64,000 nucleotides of DNA from an uncultured Pseudomonadota bacterium (lineage in GTDB: Bacteria > Bdellovibrionota_B > Oligoflexia > Oligoflexales > CAIYRB01), in NCBI GenBank assembly GCA_903915625.1, contig CAIWTN010000059.1:18954-82953 (forward strand), written 5' to 3'. Below, piece by piece: positions 47,968 to 58,044 of the stretch (its first letter is position 1; each line of letters starts with the position of its first letter). The position numbers and the translations under genes are program-made. The notes below the pieces were generated by a model that ran no database searches, was not told the DNA's origin, and saw only the letters and a list, made by a program, of their open reading frames with translations.

Positions 47968-48127
47968 GGCTGGTCTCCAGTGCCGCTGTCAGCGCCAAAT
48001 TTTCGAAATTCCACTTACCGTGAGTTAGTAAGATATTACCAGGCTTTTTCTTCTCTCCCGAATTATGTATTTTCTTCTATGCGTTATTGACCTGGGCAAC
48101 CTCAGCCATGTTGAATGGACAAATTTG

Positions 48128-49258
48128 ATGCTAAGTATCGTGGACGTTGACAAGAGCTATGGTAGCCAGCGAGTTCTGACGTCCGTCTCTTTGCAATTAG
48201 GTGGCGGGGAATTCTTCTCCATTCTCGGGCCTAGTGGCTGTGGCAAATCGACTTTGCTAAGAATCCTGGCGGGATTTGAGCGCCCAGATCAGGGCCGTGT
48301 GCTGCTGAACGGCGCTGATATCACAGCAGTAGCTCCGCACAGTCGACCAATGAATATGGTGTTTCAGCGCTATGCCTTGTTTCCGCACATGAATGTTGCT
48401 GAAAATGTTGGCTTTAGTCTGCGAATCAAGAAGGTGGAGCCGGCGGAGCGTCGGCGATTGGTGGATGAGGCTTTAAATCTGGTCGCAATGGCAAGCTTTG
48501 CCGATCGCCCAATTGACAAGCTATCCGGTGGACAACAGCAAAGGGTGGCCCTGGCTCGGGCCATTGTCAGTCGCCCCAAGGTGTTGCTGCTCGACGAGCC
48601 TCTAAGCGCCCTAGATCTGCAGTTGCGCCTACATATGCAGGCGGAATTACGCTCTCTACAGAGGCGCCTCGGGATGACCTTTGTCTTCGTGACCCATGAC
48701 CAGGGCGAGGCTCTAGCCATGTCTGACCGCTTAGCGGTGATCAATCAAGGGCGCATTGTTCAGGTGGGTACACCGTCAGAGGTCTATGAACAGCCAGATA
48801 ATGCTTTCGTCGCCACCTTTTTGGGCTCTATGAACTGCCTGGTCGGTCAATATATGGGGCGTGTTGACGGTAGGCGGCAGCATGGTTGGGTCGATTTGGG
48901 GGATGGACAACATTGCGCAGTGCGACTTCCCGACACGACTGCGGTCATCCCGCTGGGGGCCACGGTCCAGGTCTTTATTCGCCCCGAGAAGGTCAGACTT
49001 TCTGGCGTTGGTTTGCAGGCTGCGCCATCTTCCGGCCTGGGGCATCAGGACAATGAGTTACCCGCTCTGATGACTGATGTTGCCTATCGCGGGGCGACCG
49101 TAGAATTTTGCGCCAAACTGGCTACGCAAGCAGCTCCCATGTCGGCCATTATGTTAAACGGTGATTTTGCTAGTGCGCAGCCTAAAGTGGGTGCAAAGGT
49201 GCGGCTAGGATTTGCCGCTGATGATGCTTGGATCCTGTCAGGCGGGGCTTCGGTATGA
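48128..49258 (+). CDS. potA: Polyamine ABC transporter ATPase
   Basis: 'LGPSGCGKSTLLRILAGFERPDQGRV', 'LSGGQQQRVALARAIVSRPKVLLLDEPLSALD'; TOBE-like C-terminus. Confidence 0.93.
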   Translation: MLSIVDVDKSYGSQRVLTSVSLQLGGGEFFSILGPSGCGKSTLLRILAGFERPDQGRVLLNGADITAVAPHSRPMNMVFQRYALFPHMNVAENVGFSLRIKKVEPAERRRLVDEALNLVAMASFADRPIDKLSGGQQQRVALARAIVSRPKVLLLDEPLSALDLQLRLHMQAELRSLQRRLGMTFVFVTHDQGEALAMSDRLAVINQGRIVQVGTPSEVYEQPDNAFVATFLGSMNCLVGQYMGRVDGRRQHGWVDLGDGQHCAVRLPDTTAVIPLGATVQVFIRPEKVRLSGVGLQAAPSSGLGHQDNELPALMTDVAYRGATVEFCAKLATQAAPMSAIMLNGDFASAQPKVGAKVRLGFAADDAWILSGGASV

Positions 49259-50100
49259 CTAAAAGAAGCGGCATACTGGCGTTGCCACTTATGCTTTGGC
49301 TGGTTTGGTTTCTAGTCATGCCTATCGCCTTTGTTCTGATTTATAGTCTGCTCCAGCGCGGTTCTTACGGTGAGATCATCTGGACGTTGACGTTCGATAA
49401 CTACCTACGCGCTCTAGACCCACTCTATTTTCAAATTTTCGTTAAAAGTTTGCTGTTAACTAGTCTGACAACCATTCTTTGTTTGGCGCTAGGGTTGCCG
49501 CTTGCATACACCATCGCAACCGCAGCTAAGCGCTGGCGACCATTGCTGATTTCGCTTTTGATGTTGCCTTTTCTAACGAATTTTATCGTGCGAGTTTATG
49601 CGATTCGTTTGATTTTAGGTGGCGAGGGACCAATCAATGCGGTGCTAGTTGCCAGCGGTCTAGTGTCAAACCCTGTGATTATGACGGATTCATTATTCGC
49701 GGTAGCAGTGGGGATGTTGGCTAACTACCTTCCGTTTATGACGCTGCCAATCTATGTGGTTCTAGAAAAAATGGACTTCTCGCTGCTGGAGGCTGCGGCT
49801 GATCTGGGCGCCCGTCGACTGGTTGTATTAACGCGCGTTATTTTACCAATCAGTATGCCCGGGATTATGTCAGGCACTCTCTTAGTGTTTGTACCGGTTC
49901 TAGGCGAGTACATGATTCCTGATCTTCTTGGTGGAGCTAAGACTATGCTCCTCGGGAATTTAATCACCGAACAGTTCCTAAAAGTCCGAGACTGGCCGTT
50001 TGGGGCCGCTCTGGCTATGCTGCTCATCTTAGTCATGCTAGCTAGTTTTGCCCTGCAGCGTTTGATTGGCGGCAAGGGAGGTCGACTTGTCCATCCGTGA
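49255..50100 (+). CDS. potB: Polyamine ABC transporter permease
   Basis: Multi-TM; EAA-loop 'LLEAAADLGARRLVVLTRVILPISMPGI'; ATGA overlap with potA. Confidence 0.9.
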   Translation: MTKRSGILALPLMLWLVWFLVMPIAFVLIYSLLQRGSYGEIIWTLTFDNYLRALDPLYFQIFVKSLLLTSLTTILCLALGLPLAYTIATAAKRWRPLLISLLMLPFLTNFIVRVYAIRLILGGEGPINAVLVASGLVSNPVIMTDSLFAVAVGMLANYLPFMTLPIYVVLEKMDFSLLEAAADLGARRLVVLTRVILPISMPGIMSGTLLVFVPVLGEYMIPDLLGGAKTMLLGNLITEQFLKVRDWPFGAALAMLLILVMLASFALQRLIGGKGGRLVHP

Positions 50101-50884
50101 GGAAAATCCTCGTCCGCGTCCGCATGTTACTGCCTATATAGTCACGGTGGGTGCCTATGCTTTGCTCCTGTTGCCGTTACTAGCAGTGCTGAGTTATTCA
50201 TTTATGGAGCCGGTAGTAGGCGCGGGAGCTACGACTTGGCGCCTCAGCTTGGTGTGGTACGACCGCCTTTTTCATAACGAAGCGATCGCTAAGACTCTGG
50301 TCACAAGTTTGCAAGTCGCATCTTGTGCAACTCTCGTGGCGACTTTCATCGGTGTCGCAGGAGCTATTGCTCTCGAGCGAGGCAACTTCCCAGGGCGTCG
50401 ATTGCTGGTAACTTTGACGATGGTGCCCTTAGTCATGCCAGAACTGGTGATGGGCCTAGCCTCACTTATTTGGTTTTCCTTGCAAGGTCTAGAGCTGGGC
50501 ATTCATACGTTAATTATGGGTCATGCAACCTTTGCTCTGGCTTATGTCATCACGATTGTGAGGGCGCGGCTGGCGAATTTCGACGGTAGTCTTGAGGAAG
50601 CGGCTGCCGATTTAGGCGCGACGCCCGGGGTCGTGTTTCGCAAGATCACCTTGCCGATCATCGCGCCCGCGGTTGGTGCAGGTGCGATGATGGCCTTTAC
50701 CTTATCGTTTGATGATTTTCTTATCAGTTTTTTTACGGCCGGAGTCGATTCAGATACACTGCCGATGCGCCTCTATTCCATGATTCGATTCGGCCTAAAT
50801 CGTGAAATCTACGCTCTTTCCAGCATGCTGATTCTGGTGACAACTTTAGGCATCGTAGTTAGTTACCGACTCAGGCGGGTCTAG
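50066..50884 (+). CDS. potC: Polyamine ABC transporter permease (start uncertain)
   Basis: Multi-TM; 'LEEAAADLGATPGVVFRKITLPIIAPAV', 'FTLSFDDFLISFFTAG'. Confidence 0.9.
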   Translation: MAAREVDLSIREENPRPRPHVTAYIVTVGAYALLLLPLLAVLSYSFMEPVVGAGATTWRLSLVWYDRLFHNEAIAKTLVTSLQVASCATLVATFIGVAGAIALERGNFPGRRLLVTLTMVPLVMPELVMGLASLIWFSLQGLELGIHTLIMGHATFALAYVITIVRARLANFDGSLEEAAADLGATPGVVFRKITLPIIAPAVGAGAMMAFTLSFDDFLISFFTAGVDSDTLPMRLYSMIRFGLNREIYALSSMLILVTTLGIVVSYRLRRV

Positions 50885-51056
50885 TTTTTTGTTCAGAAGC
50901 TCCCATGCAATAAAGTCTTTCTCTTAAAATCCATTTCTTTACTCTCATTCAGTTTTCCTTGTTCCCTAATAGTGGTATGCCGGACATGTGATGCCTTGTG
51001 ACGTTAGCCTGTCAGAGCGTGGATAGATTTTTATCCAGCATAATGGGAGGTGGATC

Positions 51057-52217
51057 ATGGAACGGCTTAAGTTAGGGCTTAGCGCGCTTTTGGTCGCAGC
51101 AGGCACCTGGACAGCAAGTTATGCCGTGCCTGCGGGCGCTGCTGAATCCGAACAGCCGATGAAGCTCGGCGTATTTTTTGGTTCTTACGGTGACGTCGAT
51201 AGCGGTGATGAGGCGTACGAGCTAGTCACTACGACCTTGCAAGACCCTGATATGGTTCCTTTACCGGCGCTGGCTCGGCACGCCCTAGCTCAGTTGGGCT
51301 GGCTGCTCAAAAATAAGTTAATTCGCGAAGAATATTTGGCTATCGGCGGGAAGAGCAACTACCGCGCTACGTCGCAGGCGCAGGCAGACCTAGTGGCCGA
51401 GAACCTTCGGCAGAGAGGCTACGATGCCAAAGGATACACTGGATTTGCGTTTACCTTCCCGCATGTCGAGGCTGGCATGGCCAAGGCCGAGCGCGACGGC
51501 GTTAACCGCCTTGTGGTGTTTTATCAGGGTGCCCAGCATTCCCGTGTCACGAGTCACATTATTTTTCGCGAGGTGAAGAAGTATCTTAATGCGCATCCAA
51601 ATTGGCGGGTGAAGGTTACGGCGGTAAAAAGTTTTTCCGCTGACCAACGTTTTGTCGACCTTGTCGCAGACAGCATTCAGTCTCAGATCGATACCAATTA
51701 TGCAGCAGTTGCACCCTCTGATGTCTGCATTTTCTTACCTATGCATGGCAATATCATGAAGTGGATTAATCAAGGAGACCCATCTTACAACCAAATGATG
51801 GCAGTGGTAGATGAGTTGCGACTGCGCTTCTCTGAACATCCAATTTATTTTGGCTTTCAAAATCATGATGAGGCTCCATTACTTAAGTGGACTCAGCCGA
51901 AGGATCGACATGCAATTGAGCAGCTAGCCAGAGACCATTGCAGCAAAGTAGTCATCAACGGCCGTATTTCCTACACAATCGATAATTTAGAGACCTTGTA
52001 CGACCATGCAATTATGGAAAAAGAGCACCTAATAGCAGAGTCGCAGAAATTGGGACTGCCAAAACAAGTAGTGGTCGCGTCTATGTTCAACCAAGAGTCT
52101 AGCTTTGTTGAGTACCTGACAGATCTGACGGAGGAAGCACTGGCTGGAGTGGGGCGTCTGCTTGAAATTTCCGAAATTGATGCGGTGCGCCCGCCTTTGA
52201 GTGATGAAGAGGGTTGA
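51057..52217 (+). CDS. Exported ferrochelatase-family (class II chelatase-like) protein
   Basis: Signal peptide 'LSALLVAAGTWTASYAVPAGAAES'; ferrochelatase-like order of motifs including 'VCIFLPMHGN' (catalytic His position), 'IYFGFQNH', 'INGRISYTIDNLETLYDH' (catalytic Glu position). Confidence 0.65.
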   Translation: MERLKLGLSALLVAAGTWTASYAVPAGAAESEQPMKLGVFFGSYGDVDSGDEAYELVTTTLQDPDMVPLPALARHALAQLGWLLKNKLIREEYLAIGGKSNYRATSQAQADLVAENLRQRGYDAKGYTGFAFTFPHVEAGMAKAERDGVNRLVVFYQGAQHSRVTSHIIFREVKKYLNAHPNWRVKVTAVKSFSADQRFVDLVADSIQSQIDTNYAAVAPSDVCIFLPMHGNIMKWINQGDPSYNQMMAVVDELRLRFSEHPIYFGFQNHDEAPLLKWTQPKDRHAIEQLARDHCSKVVINGRISYTIDNLETLYDHAIMEKEHLIAESQKLGLPKQVVVASMFNQESSFVEYLTDLTEEALAGVGRLLEISEIDAVRPPLSDEEG

Positions 52218-52230
52218 ATCTGTCGTAGAT

Positions 52231-53151
52231 TTAAATCGCGACAGAGTCGTGCACGAATACCTTTTGTCCGCTAAACTGATGCGTGTTTTGCAGCTTTACG
52301 CCCAATTTTTCTAGGATTTGAGCAGCGACAAACCAAGTCGCCTTTGGGTCCCAGCCGTGGGCGATTTTAATCACTATGCCCAGTCCGTTAGGGTATGCCG
52401 GATGATCTACAGCTAAACCGAGTAGACCGTCCGCACCTTCTTTAGCAACGACCTTGCCGTCACCGGCTATGATGATCGCTGTATCCAAACGGTTGCGTCC
52501 ACCGACCAACTCAGGGTGACGCACCATAGCTGGCCAGATCCAGTCATTCTCTTTTTGTGCGGCTAATGCTGCGAATAGGCTGGCCATCTCTTGCATGGTC
52601 ATGGTCAGCGTGGGGAGTCCGCAGCCATCCACGGCAGTGACTGCTGGTGTCCAATCGGCCCCGAGCACGGTGCGTAGTGCAGCTAAATAAGCGGCAAAAT
52701 ATGGATGATCAGCACTTAGGTAGTCATGGCGAGACCAGCCGCGCAATTTGCAACCAGCCAAAATCGCGGCATGCTTTCCCGAACATGGGTGATTCCACCG
52801 GGTCGGTTTCTTCGCGCGACTTCCGGCCGTTACGAGCGGGAGGGCTGCTGGTGTTTGCAGCCATCTCAAGTCGGCATTGCTGAGTATAGACCTGGCTGCT
52901 GCGAGTTGCGCTGTTTCGGCATTATGAGAAGCTAACGCGATGGCCTTAGCCTCCCAGCCAAGCACTGCGTCTAGGTCTTGGGCAAATACTTTGATCTGAT
53001 AGGGCTTCATCAACGATCTGCCGTAGCACAGCGTTGTGCCGTAACTATGAATCAGTTGGTCGCCGTGCACCCAAGCAACGGCTCCGTGTACCGTCACTTC
53101 CGGGACATCTTCTCGGAGACAGTCGAGCAGCGGCACCCATTGATTCTGCAC
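52231..53151 (-). CDS. Asparaginase II-family protein
   Basis: 'GRSLMKPYQIKVF', 'ALASHNAE', 'HPCSGKHAAILAGCKLRGW', 'AVDGCGLPTLTMTM'. Confidence 0.85.
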   Translation of the reverse strand: MQNQWVPLLDCLREDVPEVTVHGAVAWVHGDQLIHSYGTTLCYGRSLMKPYQIKVFAQDLDAVLGWEAKAIALASHNAETAQLAAARSILSNADLRWLQTPAALPLVTAGSRAKKPTRWNHPCSGKHAAILAGCKLRGWSRHDYLSADHPYFAAYLAALRTVLGADWTPAVTAVDGCGLPTLTMTMQEMASLFAALAAQKENDWIWPAMVRHPELVGGRNRLDTAIIIAGDGKVVAKEGADGLLGLAVDHPAYPNGLGIVIKIAHGWDPKATWFVAAQILEKLGVKLQNTHQFSGQKVFVHDSVAI

Positions 53152-53171
53152 AGTCGTAATCCTAATCTGAC

Positions 53172-54401
53172 TTATTGTAGTCGCGGCGCTACATCGCGCA
53201 TAAAGCTAGTCATGCTGTTGCGAATTTCTTGCTGATTATGCGTGTTGAAGTCAAACCAAAGCATGAGTCTTTCATCGGACCTGTAACGTTCGCGCAGCAT
53301 AATGGCTACTTCATCGGCGTTGCCTGCTATAGCGTTGCCGACAGCCTCATTGATCTTGCGATCATCAAAGGTGCCCTCTACAGCACGCCAATAATTAGCT
53401 ATTGCTTTAGCTGCGGCCACTTTCGCTGCAGCACTTTGCTCTGCTGCGCTGAGGTGGCTGTCGCTGTTGAGGAAAATGAGTGCCGTGCGCGGCATATACC
53501 AAGGCAGCCAAGGTCCACCGTCAAGGTGGTAGCATTGCCGCATGCGTTCGTGCGTCGCTTCGATAGTGGCTGATGGGGTGATTGACAAATTGAACACACG
53601 GGTGGGCCAGAAGCGGTTGGCCAGCACTTGCGCTGCCGGATCATGAGATCCAATCGTGAGGCGCAACAAATCAAGCGGTGCCTCAAATGGGATGACACCG
53701 ACGGCAGGGAATTCCCAAAATGGTGCGAAAGCTATGGACTGGATATCGCCTTGGATGCCCGTTTCGCGCTTGTGAGCTGCCACAACATCCTGCCATTCCT
53801 CGGTCTTGCGGAAATCTGCTGCAGTTAAAACCTTGGGGGTGATCTCTGAGCTTGATACTTGCCGTTGAGTCAAAGCGCGGAGGAAGATCTCCGTCGCTTC
53901 CAAAAATACTTTGCCTTTGAGCACGGACCAGGCAACGCGTTCCGTCTCAGTACGCGCCTTGACGCCGTAGGTAGAGTTAGCAAACGGAAAGCGTCCAGCA
54001 GCAAAACCAATCTCAAGAAGGCGGCGCTCGCCGGGAGTAAGGCTGTGGAGCAGCAAGAAAGTCTTGATTGCCTCGGCATGTGCAAGCGGGCCACCGTTGC
54101 ACATGATGTTGCGAATCGCCGACCCAACATGGATTCTCTTGGTGCAGCCAAAAATCCTGTGCGCTAATTGCAATATATCCGTGTTGACGCCAATCTCGCC
54201 GCGAAAGTGCGGTATCACCGCATCCGGGTTCTGTTTTTGCACTTCGCAGGATAAATGGGTCTCGGCTATCCATGCTGTCTCATAGCCTAGCTCATCGGCA
54301 AGGCGCACTTGCTCAAAGAAGTGACGCATCATCGTCGCTTCATTGGGCAGCTCGCCATCGACCTCGGTTTGGCAAATGGCGAAGAAAGTATCAAACTTCA
54401 T
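53172..54401 (-). CDS. LLM-class (luciferase-like) flavin-dependent oxidoreductase
   Basis: 'EQVRLADELGYETAWIAETHLS', 'RIHVGSAIRNIMCNGGPLAHAEAIKTFLLL'. Confidence 0.85.
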   Translation of the reverse strand: MKFDTFFAICQTEVDGELPNEATMMRHFFEQVRLADELGYETAWIAETHLSCEVQKQNPDAVIPHFRGEIGVNTDILQLAHRIFGCTKRIHVGSAIRNIMCNGGPLAHAEAIKTFLLLHSLTPGERRLLEIGFAAGRFPFANSTYGVKARTETERVAWSVLKGKVFLEATEIFLRALTQRQVSSSEITPKVLTAADFRKTEEWQDVVAAHKRETGIQGDIQSIAFAPFWEFPAVGVIPFEAPLDLLRLTIGSHDPAAQVLANRFWPTRVFNLSITPSATIEATHERMRQCYHLDGGPWLPWYMPRTALIFLNSDSHLSAAEQSAAAKVAAAKAIANYWRAVEGTFDDRKINEAVGNAIAGNADEVAIMLRERYRSDERLMLWFDFNTHNQQEIRNSMTSFMRDVAPRLQ

Positions 54402-54421
54402 GGTCGTCCCCAGTGGCCTAA

Positions 54422-55807
54422 TTATGGACGAACCATATCTTCAGGTCGTACGTGTTTATCGAACTCTTCGGCTGTGATCAGACCAAGTTTTACGGCAGCT
54501 TGTTTCAGCGTGGTGTGCTCTTGGTAAGCAGTCTTCGCAACTTTGGCCGCGTTATCGTAGCCAATCACGGGATTCAGTGCGGTCACTAACATCAGCGAAT
54601 TTTCCACGTGGCGTTTGATCTGCGCAAGATCTGGCTCGATGCCAACCACGCAGTTGTGATTGAAGCTGCCCATAGAATCAGCTAGCAGACGTGTTGATTC
54701 GAGCAAATTATGGATGAGTACTGGTTTGAATACGTTGAGTTCGAAATGACCATTGCTGCCGGCAATCCCGATAGTAACGTCGTTGCCCATGACCTGGCAG
54801 GCCACCATAGTCAGCGCTTCACACTGCGTAGGGTTTACCTTGCCGGGCATGATGGAGCTACCGGGCTCGTTGGCTGGGAGGATTAACTCACCAATGCCAG
54901 AGCGCGGACCGCTACCGAGAAGACGAATGTCGCTGGCTATTTTCATGCAGGCCACGGCGAGTACACGCAGTGCACCGCTAGCAGCAACTACCGCATCATG
55001 TGCAGCAAGTGCTGCGAATTTGTTGGGCGCTGAGCGGAACGGGTAGCCAGTCAGTTCAGCAATTTTTTGTGCCACTTTTGCGGCATATTGCGGGTGCGTA
55101 TTAAGTCCGGTGCCAACGGCGCTGCCACCGAGTGCCAGATCGTATAAACCGTCGAGTGCCTCAACGACCTTTTTCTCAGCGAATTCCAACTGTGCAGCGT
55201 AGCCGGAGAATTCTTGTCCAAGGGTCAAGGGCGTCGCGTCCATGAGATGTGTCCGGCCGATCTTAACGATATGGTCGAAGGCGGCGGCTTTCTTCTCAAG
55301 CACGAGTCTTAGTGCCTGCAGCTCGGGGATCAAGCGTAGGCGGAAGTCGTTAACCGCAGCGACATGCATGTAGGTTGGGAAGCTGTCGTTCGACGACTGC
55401 GACATATTGACATCGTCGTTCGGGTGTACTGGCTTTTTCGATCCTACTTGGCCGCCAGCTAGTTCAATGGCGCGGTTTGATATCACTTCATTGGCATTCA
55501 TATTACTTTGCGTGCCGCTGCCTGTCTGCCACACGACCAAAGGAAAATGCTCGTCGAGTTTGCCCTCAATCACTTCATCGCAGGCCCGAACAATCAGGTC
55601 GCATTTGTCTTTAGGCAACTTGCCGAGGTCACAGTTGACCAAAGCAGCCGCCTTCTTAACGATGCCGAAAGCTCGGATCATACCGCGTGGAAAACGGTGT
55701 CCGCCGATTTTGAAGTTTTGCAGAGATCTCTGGGTTTGGGCGCCCCAGTAACGGTCAGCGGGAACGTCAATTGCGCCGATAGAATCTGATTCGCTGCGTG
55801 TTTTCAT
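54422..55807 (-). CDS. fumC: Class II fumarate hydratase
   Basis: '[19 protein letters not shown]', '[18 protein letters not shown]', '[17 protein letters not shown]'. Confidence 0.96.
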   Translation of the reverse strand: MKTRSESDSIGAIDVPADRYWGAQTQRSLQNFKIGGHRFPRGMIRAFGIVKKAAALVNCDLGKLPKDKCDLIVRACDEVIEGKLDEHFPLVVWQTGSGTQSNMNANEVISNRAIELAGGQVGSKKPVHPNDDVNMSQSSNDSFPTYMHVAAVNDFRLRLIPELQALRLVLEKKAAAFDHIVKIGRTHLMDATPLTLGQEFSGYAAQLEFAEKKVVEALDGLYDLALGGSAVGTGLNTHPQYAAKVAQKIAELTGYPFRSAPNKFAALAAHDAVVAASGALRVLAVACMKIASDIRLLGSGPRSGIGELILPANEPGSSIMPGKVNPTQCEALTMVACQVMGNDVTIGIAGSNGHFELNVFKPVLIHNLLESTRLLADSMGSFNHNCVVGIEPDLAQIKRHVENSLMLVTALNPVIGYDNAAKVAKTAYQEHTTLKQAAVKLGLITAEEFDKHVRPEDMVRP

Positions 55808-56578
55808 GATGCTGCGGCTCCTAGTTGAGGGGAGTCGGTGCTGCTGCCTTCAGCCGTCACGACTCGGTAGTAAACGTAGAAATAAATTACTGGCAAAATA
55901 TATAAGAGAGCAGCCAGAATGCCCGTACCGGTACTGACTGCGGCGATCAAGTTTTGCTGGTCAGCAGAAATGTAAGAGGCTGCAAATTCCCCAGTAGTCT
56001 CGAGAATAAACGGTAGGGTGTAAGTCAACAGGCCGGCGCCGATGATACGGCTGCGGTGCCCAACGCTAAGGGCTGTGCTCTCCTGGCGCGCATGCCACGG
56101 ACTGCGGCCTTGGTTCACGACTAGTGGGTCAACAAAGACAAAGCGGCACATGGCATATGCTGCGGCCGCTAATGCCACCGGTAACAGGTAAAGTGGCTGA
56201 TCGATCTTTAGGACCATCATCAAAATGTAAGCAGGTAAAACCGTGACGATGAGCCACCCAAGCAGGACAAAGCTAATCGCTATGTATGTGGTTAACAAAC
56301 GAGACCAGTAGCTCGGCATGGCGTCCCAGGCTTGCTTTAGCGTGGCAGGTTCATTGTCGTACCAGCGCTGCGCTAACCAGACGATGCTGCCATTAATGAC
56401 CGGCATCAGCAAGGCGCCGACTAATCCGAACATCTTGTCAGCGCCGTCAGCGGGTAGCCAGCCCGCCAGGACGGTGATGCCATAGGCCGCGTAGAATGGT
56501 CCATACACCAGGCCCGTAAGCTGCAGCAGCGGTAGCTTATGGCGCCAGATTAGTTCCCAGGTTTTGCCTAACACGTGC
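55804..56578 (-). CDS. Hypothetical multi-TM membrane protein
   Basis: Several hydrophobic segments; start overlaps fumC; probable start [15 protein letters not shown]. Confidence 0.6.
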
Positions 56579-56773
56579 ATAGGGCGTTCCACCTTTCGCA
56601 GCCTTTGACGGCCGGCCGCAGCCATTCAGTCGGCTGGTAGGCTGTCCTAAGGGCATCACGATGAAGGCGATTTAAGCACAAGATTTGCGCAGAACCCAGA
56701 TGAGAATGTGGAGTCAGAGTCAATCTGCCGAAAGAGGGTAGCGTCCGGCCAGCGACTCGGTTAGAAGAGGGAG

Positions 56774-57991
56774 ATGCAACGTCTCCTATCAAATATGATC
56801 AAGCTGAGCTTTTCCCTTGGGTGTCTGTGGGGGGGAGCAGTCAACGCGTTGCCCGCATCGGTATCGGCATCGCTAGTCTTGTTTGACCAGGCCGTCGGGC
56901 AATTGACGCCGACTAAGCCCGCGGCAGAGGGTTGGCAGAAGCAGGTGACAGCGATGAGGCGGGATTTGGGTGCTCACCCAAGCGATGCCCAAGTGCGTCT
57001 TGCACTGAAACAACTGTTCCACGAGGCTGCCGCAGGTGGTGATGTGGCGCGATTATACAGTGATGCAGAACAGAAGTTCTGGTCGAACTCGGCCTGTTTT
57101 GGCGACGTTGATGGACCTGGTGGCGATCATGCTGCCGCGGCGCGCCTTCGGCATATTGGCGCTTGGTTCGAACGTCATGGCAACCGTTGGTTTGTCCGCA
57201 CGGTTCTCAGTGGCGGACCGGCGGCAGATGCGGGCCTAATGCGGGGTGACGAGATCGTTGACGTCAATGGTGCCGCACTCCAACCCGTGGGTAGCTTTAG
57301 CAGTTTAGGCAGCGGTCAGAAGGCCGTGGTCCGGTATCGCCGGCTGCCATGGGAAGAGCCAAGACGTGTGCTCGTTGCAACAACAGAAGGTAGCCTAGCT
57401 GAGGCTATGGTAAGTCACCTTCGTAGTGGCAATTACTGGCGACAGGTAGACGGCAAACGGGTGCTGTACGTGCCTCTCCTGTTGAGTTGTCGCCCGAGTC
57501 TGGCAAGCAGTCTGATGGCGCTGGCCAAGGCTGCCCAGATCAAGGGCGAGGCCATGGTTTTAGATCTCCGCGGTGACTATACGGACGGGGGGCTTACATA
57601 CTTAGATCCCTTTTTAAGTCTGCCGACCAGTGCTGATACGGTGGCAACGCCATTGTCAGTCGCTCCTTATGCCAAAGCTCTGGTGGTCTTGGTTGACCAA
57701 GGCACAGGAGGTGGCCGGGAAAAGTTAGCCGCATTTCTACAAAAACACCGGCGTGCGAAGATCGTTGGAACGCCTACGGCAGGCGCGACGCGTCCGGGCC
57801 GTGCTATAGCCCTAACTGCAGGCACAGAGGTGCCGACTGAGGCCGTCCACGACATCATCTGGGTGCCGAGTGCTGGTGAGGCATCGGCTCAGATCCTGCC
57901 GGACATTTTGAGCGAGGCATCCTTAGTTTACGCTGCGGGCAGTGATCCCCAGCTGGATCAGGCTTTCAGTGCCGCGGCCAATGCAAAATAG
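56774..57991 (+). CDS. PDZ/S41 (C-terminal processing peptidase)-like protein, probably non-catalytic
   Basis: PDZ 'GPAADAGLMRGDEIVDVNGAAL'; S41-like 'MVLDLRGDYTDGGLTYLDPFL...VVLVDQGTGGGREKLAAFLQKHRRAKIVGTPTAGATRPG'. Confidence 0.7.
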   Translation: MQRLLSNMIKLSFSLGCLWGGAVNALPASVSASLVLFDQAVGQLTPTKPAAEGWQKQVTAMRRDLGAHPSDAQVRLALKQLFHEAAAGGDVARLYSDAEQKFWSNSACFGDVDGPGGDHAAAARLRHIGAWFERHGNRWFVRTVLSGGPAADAGLMRGDEIVDVNGAALQPVGSFSSLGSGQKAVVRYRRLPWEEPRRVLVATTEGSLAEAMVSHLRSGNYWRQVDGKRVLYVPLLLSCRPSLASSLMALAKAAQIKGEAMVLDLRGDYTDGGLTYLDPFLSLPTSADTVATPLSVAPYAKALVVLVDQGTGGGREKLAAFLQKHRRAKIVGTPTAGATRPGRAIALTAGTEVPTEAVHDIIWVPSAGEASAQILPDILSEASLVYAAGSDPQLDQAFSAAANAK

Positions 57992-58044
57992 GCCCTGATT
58001 GAGGCTAGCCCCTGCATGCAGTATTCTGGAGGTTACAACTTCAG

